A stretch of 64,000 nucleotides of DNA from assembly GCA_002049455.2 (NCBI GenBank), contig KV918791.1, positions 124,001-188,000 of the forward strand, read 5' to 3'. The stretch is from Porphyra umbilicalis (Eukaryota > Rhodophyta > Bangiophyceae > Bangiales > Bangiaceae). Shown piece after piece: positions 1 to 9,654 of the stretch. The translations under genes were made by a program, and so were the position numbers. The notes under the pieces were generated by a model. It was not told the DNA's origin. It saw only the letters and a list, made by a program, of their open reading frames with translations, and did no database searches. Every line of letters begins with the position of its first letter. The stretch's first letter is position 1.

Positions 1-1970
1 TTGGAGCACGTACCGACGGAGCCGGCCGCTGCGCTGGACCCCCCCCCCCCCCTGACCCGCCCAAGCGGCCGCGGTACACGCAGCCGGCATACGGCGACGC
101 GTGGCTGACGCCCGTCCAGCGGCAAGAGGTCGCCCGCATGCGGGGGACGAGCGGCCCCGACGGCCGGCGGCCGCTGCTGACGCGCCTGCGCGCGCTCGCA
201 CACGCCGCGGTCAACGACGGCGGCGTCCAACCGTGGCGCCTCCCCAACCACGTGTGTGTGAGGATGGGCGAGGCGGCCCTGTTCAAAGCGTCGACCGACG
301 CGGCCGCCAACGCAGGCGCCAAGGCTGAGGCGGCAGCGAACGCAGAGGCGGCGTGGCACGTCCTGTCGGTCGGGGATCAGCGACACGCTGCGCGCGTGTG
401 GCACAGCGCGGCGCGCACCGCAAAACGGGCGGCGGCGGCGGCGCGCAACGCAACGCGTGCGGCGGCTGCGGCCGCCGCCGCTGCGCCGACAGAGCTCCCG
501 CAGCATGGTGTGCCTGGCACGCCGCTTCCGTCGGCAGACCGCCTACGGGTACTGTGTGCCACCCTCCGGCGTGCGGCCACGACCACGAGACCGCGCGCGC
601 GCGCCCCGCCGGCGGGGGCGACGCGGGTCATCTCCAAGGGCGCGTACCGCGAGGCGACGTGCGCCGGTATGACCAGGCGCGCCGAGGCGGCAGCGGCGGC
701 GGCGTGGGCGGCGACCAGCCCCGACGTGTCGCGCGAGTCACTGACGGCCGGGTGCTCCCTCAAAGTCGCTTCGTGGGGCGCGTGGCTGGTGGCGGCCACT
801 GCGCGCATCGCCCGCACCTACACAGACGCCTATCAGGCGGCGTACGGGGCGGCCGCGACGTCGGGCCGGCGAAAGGCGCGCCTGCACGCCCTCATCCAGC
901 GCAACCGGTACGCGGCAAAGTTGGCCCACCGCATGACGGGTGGGCTCCTGCGGCGCACGGTGGACGGTACCAAGGCGGTGCTGGCCATTGGGCGGTGTCG
1001 GCCGCGCGCCGGCAGCGTCGACCTCGTGCGGCGCATGGCCAAACACGTGCACTTCGTGTACGTGGACGAGCAAAATACGAGCCAGACGTGCGCCGAGTGC
1101 GGTCACGGCTTGTGCAACACGTACGTGTCGCCCGACTCGCCGGTCGACCTGACGCCCCTCAAGGCGGCAAGCAGCTACGCGCATCGCGCGTCGGCGTCGG
1201 CGGCCAAGCGCGCCTCGCCCCTCCGCGGCGGCCGGCGCGCGCGACGGGGTGTGACGACCGGCAGTCGGTCGGACCCACCCGACGGTGCGGCTGCCCAGCG
1301 CGCCAAGGAGCACGCAGAGGCGGTGCGGACAAAGATGCTGCAGGCGATCGCGGCTCACGGCAAGTGGGCGTTTGGGACCGACCCGCTGGCGCTGTGGGGG
1401 GTCAAGCTGTGCACCAACGTCGCATGTCCCGCGACGTACGTCGGGCGAGACACCAACGCGGCGCGCAACATGTCCAAGATTGCCATCAAGAGCATGCAGG
1501 GTCGAAGCATCTACCCCCACATCCGGGGGTACACCGTGTCACGCGCGCCACCCCAGGAAGACCCAGTCCAGGCGACGCGGCACGCGGCTGCGATCGAGGT
1601 GGGTACCTATGAGGCCGGCTACGGGTGGACGCGCTGTTCACCCACGTCGTGGCAGCGTTGGCGCCGACCTGTCGTCGCCGACGCGCCGGTCGCGGAGGCG
1701 GGGACGACCCCGGCGGTCGCGGAGGCCGGGACGGCCCCCACGGCCGTGCCAGTGGCGGCGCCAACGGTGCGGGTAGAAGCGCTGGGTGTGGTGGCAGACA
1801 GGGCGCACGACGCAGCTGCTGCGTCGGCAAGCGGTGACCTGGCGACGAGTAACGTCGGCCAGATGGCTGCTGCCAGCCCCGCGCCAGCCGTGGGGCACAG
1901 CCACTCGTCTTCGAGCCGCCTCGAGCGGGTAATCGTAGACTGTTCACCAGGTTCATCTCGTGGGGTGTGA
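1..1970 (+). CDS. Fanzor-like (eukaryotic TnpB/OrfB) protein, 5' end outside window
   Basis: The frame is open from the window edge (no stop in 1-137) to the stop at 1968-1970, so the gene starts upstream. The C-terminal half has the order typical of Fanzor proteins: an ISKGAYREA segment (about 632-660), a helical R/K-rich region, the segment KAVLAIGRC before the zinc finger, VDEQNTSQTCAECG (first CxxC, about 1060-1107), a long insert of roughly 100 residues, then the second pair CTNVACP and the RuvC-III motif GRDTNAARN (about 1410-1470). Fanzors are RNA-guided DNA nucleases often carried by transposons. By eye the RuvC-I DPG is not found, and the acidic residue expected at the RuvC-II site (GDG-like) reads GRC. 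Only the RuvC-III Asp is obvious. The long open frame argues against simple decay; a nuclease-dead or domesticated copy is possible. No guide RNA could be defined downstream. Confidence 0.78.
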   Translation, partial: GARTDGAGRCAGPPPPPDPPKRPRYTQPAYGDAWLTPVQRQEVARMRGTSGPDGRRPLLTRLRALAHAAVNDGGVQPWRLPNHVCVRMGEAALFKASTDAAANAGAKAEAAANAEAAWHVLSVGDQRHAARVWHSAARTAKRAAAAARNATRAAAAAAAAAPTELPQHGVPGTPLPSADRLRVLCATLRRAATTTRPRARAPPAGATRVISKGAYREATCAGMTRRAEAAAAAAWAATSPDVSRESLTAGCSLKVASWGAWLVAATARIARTYTDAYQAAYGAAATSGRRKARLHALIQRNRYAAKLAHRMTGGLLRRTVDGTKAVLAIGRCRPRAGSVDLVRRMAKHVHFVYVDEQNTSQTCAECGHGLCNTYVSPDSPVDLTPLKAASSYAHRASASAAKRASPLRGGRRARRGVTTGSRSDPPDGAAAQRAKEHAEAVRTKMLQAIAAHGKWAFGTDPLALWGVKLCTNVACPATYVGRDTNAARNMSKIAIKSMQGRSIYPHIRGYTVSRAPPQEDPVQATRHAAAIEVGTYEAGYGWTRCSPTSWQRWRRPVVADAPVAEAGTTPAVAEAGTAPTAVPVAAPTVRVEALGVVADRAHDAAAASASGDLATSNVGQMAAASPAPAVGHSHSSSSRLERVIVDCSPGSSRGV

Positions 1971-3191
1971 GTTGGGAGCTTCGCTCCTCACCTCTTCCAG
2001 AGGTGACTACTGGTTACTTGACTGTCAGACTGGCGTCGAAGATGAAGCAAATGACCGTCAAAAAGAAACCAACAAAATATTGCAGATGCCCGAATTTTGT
2101 CCTGGTGGACCGGGACAGAGACTGAGACTGACTGTGTTGGACCAATCATATGGTTCGCTGGGACCGATCGCAGCATGCTGACAGTTCTGACCTGCCCATA
2201 CGCTCTCCGATGGCACATCAGCATCTCAACTTTTCCGCACTTCTCGCGGACAAACAGTGAGAGGTCTCACGATCTCGGCTGGATGCAACTGTCCGACCAC
2301 AAGAAAACGGATCCGCGATCAGAAAACTGTGGTTTCTCAAGAATGCATGGCTCTTGCACTAAATCCAGAGCATCGATTGGCTCAACAGGGATCTTACAAC
2401 AGATTTTGGCCAATGAGAAGGCCATAATCACACTCAGTCTTTGTCTTTGGCGATGTGGACAAAATTGGGGGATCAGCAACAGACGTTTAATCCTTACTGT
2501 TCGTTGAGGGTGCACCGCTTCGCCTTAGCACCGGAGCATGTGCAGGCCTGCTTTCGGAACTGAGTCGGCGCGCTCGGGCTGGCAGTGCATTCGCGAACGT
2601 GTGCCTCGCACGAGCCGAAATTTTGGGCATCGTTGACACAGCGTCGACGATACCGACATATCGAGCATGAGTTCACCGCCGTAGCACCAACCTCCGCTAC
2701 GTCATTGCTTCCTTGTGTTGGCGGAGGTGGACACGCGGGTGCGGTCTCAGGACCGGATCCGGTCACTAAATCAGGGCGGCCAGTCCTTTCGCACGGATCC
2801 ACTTCCGAAGAAGAGCGGCTACACACAGCCAGTCGTGCCGGCTCCCGACCAGCAATCAAGATCGGCTGGATTTCACTGCTAAACGACAAGGTCGGGTGCA
2901 ATTACAGGCACAGGTGGGTGGCGGACGAAAAATAGGGGGGTCGGATAGTGACTCACCGAGGAAAGATCAGTCCAGCGGAAGTTCGGAGGAACGTGAGGAC
3001 AGTGGCGCGTCGTGCCGGACAAGCCGCCACCACGCCAATGAGATCACTGGGGCGCACGCGGCGAAATTTGACGGAGAAGCATCTGACGTTCAGTTGTCAA
3101 CCGCTCACAGCCACTCAATTTGAGGGGACGCGCAAGAGCCCCAAGATTGCTAGATTTTCGAAATCGGTCATAATTCTCATCCGACGGCGTC
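1971..3191. other. intergenic, no gene recognised
   Basis: Lower GC than the flanking gene. Short ORFs on both strands look random. A minus-strand ORF at 2494-2901 ends in a Cys-rich tail (CSICRYRRRC), but nothing else supports it. If the Fanzor keeps a guide RNA, it would be expected near the start of this stretch; no structure is clear enough to call. Confidence 0.5.
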
Positions 3192-3199
3192 CTCTGTGA

Positions 3200-3937
3200 T
3201 CGGCTTGTATTTCACGCCCCCAAGTGCGGGGCGTGTGGGCGTTTCACGCCCGATCACGCCCGATCACGCCCTAATGACGCCCTTTTCGGGGCGTAAACAC
3301 AAAGTAGCACCCATTATAGAACCATTTGCATGAATATGCGTGGATGTAACTCCCCTGTAAAAGGGGCGACCGTATTTATGACTTTCTTGTAAGCTATCGA
3401 AGAAGAATTCATCAATAGACCGCAGGTTGTCTTCGCATACTTCAAGTACAGAACCACTCTGTGTCAAAAAGAGAGGAGAGCGGGATACGTGGCTCGGCCC
3501 ACGAGTGGCAGCCACATCCCCGTCTCGTCCCGCGTCAGGAGCTACAGGCCCCAAGAAGTACGTGACGCCCCCGAATGAGGCTGATGTGCATGGTGTGGAG
3601 GGCGCGCGGGTGGAGCGCCACGCGTGTCATGTCGGTCAGTCGCTAGACGCCCAACTGGCTCCTTGTAGAGATATTGGCCAGACCCATCCCCGACGCCGCG
3701 GGGGTCAGGCGGAAAAAGGGTGGTGGGAGGGAGCTCGGCCTGGCCTTTATCGCAGTCCCCTTTGTACTGCATTGGACGGCTTTCAAAATCACGTAATTGA
3801 TATATTTATTGATGAAATCACGCCCCGTTCACGCCCTTTTTTGCTGGGGCGTGAGGAGTGATCACGTGAAAAAACGCCCTCGTGATCACGTAAAACGTGA
3901 CTTCCCGATCACGTCAAGGGCGTGAAATACAAGCCTA
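3200..3937. mobile_element. non-autonomous hAT-type element A (738 bp)
   Basis: The ends are inverted repeats of about 20 bp: TCGGCTTGTATTTCACGCCC at the left, and the right end read on the minus strand is TAGGCTTGTATTTCACGCCC (one mismatch). The element is flanked by a perfect 8-bp duplication CTCTGTGA at 3192-3199 and 3938-3945. An 8-bp target duplication with a TAGG/CAGG-type tip is diagnostic for the hAT superfamily. Both ends carry clustered subterminal words of the form GATCACGCCC / GATCACG, the kind of array hAT transposases bind. No transposase is encoded inside. Perfect target duplications and near-perfect TIRs suggest fairly recent insertion. Confidence 0.9.
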
Positions 3938-4239
3938 CTCTGTGAGCAGGATACCCTCGGACAGCATCTGAACCGCAGCTGGTTTGACGCATAAGTGTTC
4001 GTCAGTTCAGCACTGAATCGCGTCAGCTTCATACATTCAAATTATTTTGATCGAATGCAGGACTTACTCCGTGTGCGAACACACATCGCGATTTCGACTT
4101 GTGTTGCGAAGCCCGCCATGAAGTACAGTCCCGAGACTGAAATGTACCTCTCATAATTCCTTGCTTCGAGACAAGTGTGCATCCAAGCAAGTCAACTTCC
4201 AAATCTACAAGCCTTGGATCTGCCGGTCTTTGGTGGGAG

Positions 4240-4747
4240 AAGGGCCGTACGAGGCGCTCGCCGCGTCGACGCCGCTGCAGGTGCAGCCGCTGATGGGCGG
4301 GGGGCTGCCCCTGGAGCTGGCCGCCGACGAGGAGCTGCTGGCGATGGAGTACGCGCCCGCGCTCCGGGCGGCGGGCTTTACCCTCGCCGTCCGCCCCCGC
4401 CGGCCGCCGATGCAGCGCCTTCGCCTGACGTCCGAGCCGTTTAGCCGCAACGTGGTGTTTGGGGTGGCTGACGTGGCCGAGATGCTCGCGTCGGTCAAGG
4501 CCAGCGCCACCCCCACCGACGGCGAGGGCGGGGCGGTGGCGCTGCCGCCGGCGCGGCTGCGGGCGGTGCTGGCCAGCCGCGCCTGCCGTAAGAGCATCAT
4601 GATTGGGGCGGCGCTGGGGCGAGCGCAGATGCGGCGGGTGCTCACCCACCTGGGGGGCTCAGCCACCCGTGGACGTGCCCGCATGGGCGACCGACGATGC
4701 GGCACTTGTGGGACCTGTCGGCGCCGCCGACACCCGCGGTGGGGTGA
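4240..4747 (+). CDS. DNA mismatch repair MutL homologue, PMS2-type, C-terminal exon
   Basis: The protein reads YEALAASTPLQVQPL, an FTLAVRPR-like stretch, then ASRACRKSIMIGAAL and, in the next frame, HPWTCPHGRPTMRHLWDL to a TGA at 4745-4747. ACR and CPHGRP are two of the metal-site motifs of PMS2/MutL-alpha endonucleases; the third, DQHA(x)2E(x)4E, would sit just before this exon and is not seen upstream. The probable acceptor is the AG at 4238-4239. The frame changes once at the G6 run 4652-4657: one extra G would keep ACR and CPHGRP together. Earlier exons of this gene are not found in the 4.2 kb upstream, so this is either the last exon behind a long intron (containing the hAT element) or a detached fragment. 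The family call is secure; integrity is not. Confidence 0.85.
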
Positions 4748-5815
4748 AAGGGGGGGGGGGTGGGGGGGTGGGGAGGGCGGCGGGAGGATGGGAGGGGGGG
4801 GGGGTGGAGGGCGTGCGTGGGAGCATCAGCGTGAAGGAGGGGCACGTCCGGGGGAAAGTCTGGGGGGGCGTTTTCCTTGTCCGACGCTCTTTTGTTTCCT
4901 TGTGCGGTGCATGCCTGCGGTTTTAACGGCCTCAAGCTGGCGGGCGGATGGGCGGCCTCCCCCTCACCCTTTGGGGCCGCGGTCGCCGCCGCCGCTGCCC
5001 TCATCTAGGGAAACGAGGCGCGGGACCAGCGGGGGCCCGCCCCACCCGTCCCCTCACCATCAAAAGTTGCCCTCCTTCCCTGGCGCCCCCAGCGGCGGTG
5101 GGTCCCGGCGGCGGTGGCTGCGGGACCCGGCGGCGGCGGCGGTGGGTCCCGGCGGTAGTGGCCGGCGGCCCGGGGGCCCCCGATGCAGGGAGCCACTGTG
5201 CTTGACGGGGTGCGAGGCCGCTCGGTTTGGTCTCGTACACCGCCACCACCGCCAAAAAGGTCAGCACATGGCCGCAGGGAGATCATGTCCAGAGCAGAAC
5301 ACCCATTCGAGAAGAAGCAGCGGGGGCAGCTCGGCGCCGTCGAGGCGCGGGCAGGGGCCGCCACGCGGCGGCGCTGGTGGTCGTCGCTCGCACAGACAAA
5401 GGCGCGAGCGGGGGCGGGCGGCACTCACGGGCGCCGCACCTTAAATTGGCACGGCCCGTTCCGTGACTTGCCCCGCCGTCCAGAGCAGAAATTACGTGAA
5501 GGTGTTGGCCTCGTCATTGCCCCGCAAGACCGCGGGCCAGTACGGCAGGCGCGAGGGTCGGAACGACCGCCAGCTAGCTGCCAGCTGGCGGCCGTCGCGC
5601 GCGCCGCCCGTCCGCTGACGCTGCCGCCGCCGCTGCCATTGCCGCCGCCCCTCACCGCTGCTCTGGCCTTGTCCAGTGTACGTTGGCGTGCATGCCGCGG
5701 CGAGCGCCGCGGCGGCGGAGGCGGCGGCGCCGGCGGCGGCGGCGCTGCGGCCGCCGCAAGGATACAAGCGGCAGCCGACGGGGTCGGTGAGGGTGAGCGC
5801 ACAAAGCGACAGCGA

Positions 5816-5846
<31 letters not shown>

Positions 5847-6462
5847 GGCGGAGACGCGCCCCAGCGGGTGTTGCCACAGGGGGATGGCACTTGCGCTAGC
5901 CGGTGCGGCGGCCGGCTGTCGACGGCCTTGTCGCCCGTGGCGGCCTTGTCGGCGCGCCCGGCGTCGAGATAGCGGGGGGGGGGGAGGGAGGAATAACGGT
6001 GGGTAAAGAGTAAGGGAGTACGCCACAGCCGCCGTTGCCGCCACTGCACCTGCCGGCCGCACTGCCGCCGCCGGCGCCGCCGCTGCTGCTGCCGCTGCTG
6101 CCGCCGCCGCCGCTGCAGCGACTGCGGTCGCCGACACAGAGCTCCCGCCCGGCCTGGTGCGAGCGACGTGGGTGGTGCGTGGGCCAGCCGCCGCAAATAA
6201 GTTAGAAAGTACCCTCCCCCTTGCTTACGCCAGCCCCACTTGTGTGGACCACGTCCCCCCATCCCCCCGGCCGCCATTCCTGCCAACTTCTCTTCTAGCT
6301 GCCGCCACGCCCACCGCCGCTGCCTCGGCTGGGTCAGCTCATCATGGGCGAAGCCCGCCGAGGGCGGGGCGGTCGACAAGAGGGGTAGCTTGACAGACCC
6401 AGCTTGGCTCGGGCCCACCGTCGCCGATCGAGCCGACAGCCGTAGACAACACAGGAAGCGTC
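4748..6462. other. GC-rich low-complexity stretch
   Basis: Begins with a G-rich tract (about 4748-4810) just after the MutL stop, followed by Gly/Ala/Pro/Arg-type simple sequence (GGC/GCC triplet runs near 5700-5870 and 6050-6130). All frames are open, so the long ORFs here are not informative. No motif recognised. Confidence 0.5.
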
Positions 6463-7668
6463 TCAGCGCACCACCTTGATGCCGTGCAGCATAGGTGCAC
6501 TCGACAAAATGCCACACAGCCCCAAGCCATAAACGCCCTCGAAGTTGTCCCGGCACACCACCATGGTATGCTTCGCTACATCAGCATCCAGAAAGGCTTG
6601 GGGGTTGTCTGTCCGCTTGTGGTTGCACATGGTCACATGGACGGCGCTGTCCTGCCACAAGTTCCAGTTGTCACCGAAGGCAACGCGTAGCTTTGACTCC
6701 GACTTGCCCACAACGTCGACGGGCACCGACTTGCTCATGTTGGTGGTTGACTTGGAGGAGACGCAGACGGCAACCACGCCTTCGGTTTTGCTGGACGACT
6801 GCGCCGAAGGTCGGGGATCGTACACAACGGGAAGAAACCGCATCATATCAAACGAAGGGTGGGAGTTGACCATCATAAACGGCTGCTTCAGGCGCTCGTC
6901 GGTAGAAAGCTGCAGCACATCGTCCACGTTGTGGTACCTCGTGATCAGCTCAGGGACTTGGTCGTCCGGGGTCAATGGCCAGGTCGCGTCAACCATGACG
7001 TCAGACAGCAATTGATGTCGCACCGGCTTTGTTACAGGTTGCAGCAGGTTGTCAACACCCTTGTACAGGTTCTTCAGCGACACGCGGGAAAAGTCCTCGA
7101 CCCCACTCACTCCTGCCGCGCCCATCAGGAATTGTTCTGCTCCGTGTCGTACGTGGCTCATCATCACCTCTAACCAGTAGCTAGTCAATTCCCAGCCGCG
7201 GCCAGGGTCGGCTTGGTCAGCCGCGGACAGCAGCCGGGAGCACGCACGTAGTATGTCGCACACCACCGGGCTCACCTTGTAGCCCAACGCCTTCAGCTCT
7301 GCAAGGACGTTCTCCCACTCCGTTGACAGCCCCAAGATAACGGCGGGGGGTAGGGACGGGTCTTTGTACACCCCAAGCTTGTCCGGGCTGCCGTTCAGCA
7401 GGTTGCTCGAGATGGCATCGTCAAACGTCACCGAGTAGTGCGCAGGAGGGGTAGCGTCCCCGGCTTTGTGCAACATTGCCTTCCCTTCCACAGTGCACGG
7501 CAGCAGCCCGGCCACAAGAAGCCCAGGAAAGAAGATCAGATGGCGCAGCAGCTTGCGGGCGGATGACGTTACGCCAGTCGCCTGAAAGGCGTCCTCCACC
7601 ACGCTCCACAGCAAAATGTTGGCTGGGCAGCTGTCCAGCATGTTCCTCAGATTCGCATACGAGCGCAT
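6463..7668 (-). CDS. unrecognised protein, C-terminal part of the NTPase gene upstream
   Basis: A 401-residue frame starting at ATG (MRSYANLRNMLDS) with balanced, non-repetitive amino-acid composition unlike the surrounding low-complexity ORFs. It lies in the same frame as the NTPase ORF at 7693-9288, from which it is separated by one stop and 24 bases, so the two probably come from one original protein of over 900 residues. Near its end it has a segment GVVAVCVSSKS followed later by HTMVVCRDNFEGVYG, a beta-rich arrangement that could be a nuclease-like fold, but no family was recognised. It could instead be an independent downstream gene starting at its own ATG. Confidence 0.5.
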   Translation of the reverse strand: MRSYANLRNMLDSCPANILLWSVVEDAFQATGVTSSARKLLRHLIFFPGLLVAGLLPCTVEGKAMLHKAGDATPPAHYSVTFDDAISSNLLNGSPDKLGVYKDPSLPPAVILGLSTEWENVLAELKALGYKVSPVVCDILRACSRLLSAADQADPGRGWELTSYWLEVMMSHVRHGAEQFLMGAAGVSGVEDFSRVSLKNLYKGVDNLLQPVTKPVRHQLLSDVMVDATWPLTPDDQVPELITRYHNVDDVLQLSTDERLKQPFMMVNSHPSFDMMRFLPVVYDPRPSAQSSSKTEGVVAVCVSSKSTTNMSKSVPVDVVGKSESKLRVAFGDNWNLWQDSAVHVTMCNHKRTDNPQAFLDADVAKHTMVVCRDNFEGVYGLGLCGILSSAPMLHGIKVVR

Positions 7669-7692
7669 GTGACCTCCGCTGAGTCTGGCAAG

Positions 7693-9288
7693 CTAGTCGG
7701 CAACGTCTTCTGCCTGTGCGATGTTGCTACCGTTGACCGTCCGCGGTGTGCAGATGACACGTCTGGCAGCAACAGGCAGCAGCTTATCCTTAAAGTCCGC
7801 GACGCTCCTCCGCACCAGCCGGCCGATAACAACCAGGTTCCACGGGGAGCCCTGCCCCCCGGTACCCGGGGTTGTCAGATTGTCGGACTGGGGCGGTAGC
7901 CCGCCGCGCGGCGAATGGAGAAGCGCGCGATCCTTGTTAACCTCGGCATCGATGAACATGAAGGACAGCGACAGGAAGAGCCCACGTGCTTGCAGCCCCA
8001 CCGTAAACGTGCATATGACGTGGCGGTAGAGCTCGGCCAGCTGTCGATCACACGGCTGCATCGACACCAGCGTGAGCTCGTCAACGATGATCGCATGACG
8101 GCTTGCCGAGAGCGCCTCCTCCGCTTCAGCTATGATGCCTGCCGCCGTGATGTGGCCCAGTCGCAGCTCCGTGAGCGCCAACTGGGAAAAGGAGGCGTAC
8201 GACGCGTCGGCTTGGTACATCAAGCCCCACAAAACACGCAGGTAAAGCGGCACCAGATGCGCGTCAGCGACAGTTCTGGCGGGAGGCGACAACGCGGTTC
8301 GGACGGCAGGTGGCGACTTGTTCTGGCCCGAGGGCAACGGACCGGCTTGGACGACGCGCGGCGACGCGGCCATATCGGAAGCCAGGGGGTCAGCTTGAAT
8401 AGCGAGCGGCGCCTCCGCCTTGTCGGACGGCAGAGGATCAGCTTGGGAGGCTGAAGTCTCAGCTTGCTGCTGCTTCTCTTGATCATCTGCCACTTTCATG
8501 GCGCTGACGAGGTACGTCTTGTACCAGGGGCTCAGCTCTACGATCGCCCGATCCACTCGGCCCCAGGCACTACCGCCGTTGAAGTTGGCGCAACACACCC
8601 GCATGCCCCTGGCGACAGAACAGACGTGGGCCCACAGCGCCTCGGATACACCAGCATCAGCGGCCGCCTGAGCAAAGCGAGGTTGGTCCAGCTTGACACG
8701 GTTGTACCAGACGTCCGAACCGAGGTGGGTCTTGCCCATGCCACTGCTCGCCCCGACCAGCCCAACGTGACGCACGTCTTGACGAAAGGCGATCGCTGGG
8801 TGCACGGCGCCCGCACTCCCTTGCGTCCGCGCCTTCACTGCATCTTCCATCGACTCGTCCAGCACGCCGGGCGCCTTCAACGGGCGTCCCAAAACAAAGT
8901 AGTGCCACGCGCTGGCGACGAGCAGGTCTAGGTCGAGGGACGCCTCGGGTTCAGCTGGGTCGTAAAGAGGCTTTGTCTGCAGCGTCAGTGCTGGCGACCG
9001 CTCCGCAACGTCCGCCAGGAAGCGCCCCGACCTGCGCAAAAGCGTACGCATGGGCTGGGTCTCCATCAACATCTTATTCAGGTTGCTCCTCGTGCGCTTG
9101 AATTCCTCCAACTGCTCCTCCCTTTCCTTCACTTTGGCCGCCAGCCGCTCTGTCTTCATCATGAAGAATGACACCTCGTTGGCCGACTGGCCGGCCGGGA
9201 AAGGCCCGCCAAGCTGGTCGTCCAGCTCCGACTTGGCCTCCGTGAGCTCGACCTCCTTGTCGACAATCTTCTGGTTCGTCTTCAACAT
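7693..9288 (-). CDS. P-loop NTPase of unrecognised family
   Basis: A 531-residue protein starting at ATG (MLKTNQKIVDKEVELTEAK). Residues about 1-90 are charged and heptad-like (EREEQLEEFKRTR), a likely coiled coil. A Walker A motif GASSGMGKT sits near residue 180, followed by the segment CCANFNGGSAWGR. A Walker B-like HAIIVDELTLV lies near residue 400, with a low-complexity Asp/Pro/Ser linker between them built from short imperfect repeats (QADPLPSD, QADPLASD, QAGPLPSG). This is the layout of AAA+/STAND-like ATPases with an inserted linker. Composition and length argue for a real protein, possibly a member of a multicopy family. No conserved neighbour reveals its role. A further in-frame ORF lies just upstream (see 9295-9603). 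Confidence 0.6.
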   Translation of the reverse strand: MLKTNQKIVDKEVELTEAKSELDDQLGGPFPAGQSANEVSFFMMKTERLAAKVKEREEQLEEFKRTRSNLNKMLMETQPMRTLLRRSGRFLADVAERSPALTLQTKPLYDPAEPEASLDLDLLVASAWHYFVLGRPLKAPGVLDESMEDAVKARTQGSAGAVHPAIAFRQDVRHVGLVGASSGMGKTHLGSDVWYNRVKLDQPRFAQAAADAGVSEALWAHVCSVARGMRVCCANFNGGSAWGRVDRAIVELSPWYKTYLVSAMKVADDQEKQQQAETSASQADPLPSDKAEAPLAIQADPLASDMAASPRVVQAGPLPSGQNKSPPAVRTALSPPARTVADAHLVPLYLRVLWGLMYQADASYASFSQLALTELRLGHITAAGIIAEAEEALSASRHAIIVDELTLVSMQPCDRQLAELYRHVICTFTVGLQARGLFLSLSFMFIDAEVNKDRALLHSPRGGLPPQSDNLTTPGTGGQGSPWNLVVIGRLVRRSVADFKDKLLPVAARRVICTPRTVNGSNIAQAEDVAD

Positions 9289-9294
9289 CGTCTG

Positions 9295-9603
9295 TTAGAT
9301 GTCCTTCTCCATGCCGCCGTCTGGGCCTGCAGCTCCCACCTCCGTCACATCGCTCCCGTGGCCACTATCGGCACCGGGTAGTTCCCAACCCATGGTCGGC
9401 ACCAGGACTCGACGGAGGCTGCCGCCGCGGTTGTACCTTAATACACGCGTGTACTCACCAGCAGTGAAGCGATTGGACCGCATCGGGAGTGGCGCATTGC
9501 AATGAGGTCGCCCACCACAGCCGCCTCGTCGCTCCATCGTTGTGACAGAAACGCCGATGGACGGAGCGGGAGAGAGGGCGACCGCCAAGAATGCAAACGC
9601 CAT
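9295..9603 (-). CDS. possible N-terminal piece of the NTPase gene
   Basis: ATG at 9603 opens a frame of about 100 residues (MAFAFLAVALSPAPSIG, then FTAGEYTRVLRYNRGG) that shares its frame with the NTPase ORF and ends 6 bases before that ORF's ATG. The last bases before the NTPase ATG read CTAACAG, which also fits a splice acceptor. The hydrophobic start looks signal-peptide-like. Either an upstream exon or coding segment of the same gene, or chance. Confidence 0.25.
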   Translation of the reverse strand: MAFAFLAVALSPAPSIGVSVTTMERRGGCGGRPHCNAPLPMRSNRFTAGEYTRVLRYNRGGSLRRVLVPTMGWELPGADSGHGSDVTEVGAAGPDGGMEKDI

Positions 9604-9654
9604 GACTGGATGAGACCCAGGGACCCGCACCGCCAAAGACGTCACGGTTTCCAC

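Noticed and set aside
5492-6556. 354-residue minus-strand ORF
   Set aside because: Arg/Gln/Pro-rich translation of triplet repeats, overlapping the end of the better supported ORF at 6463-7668.
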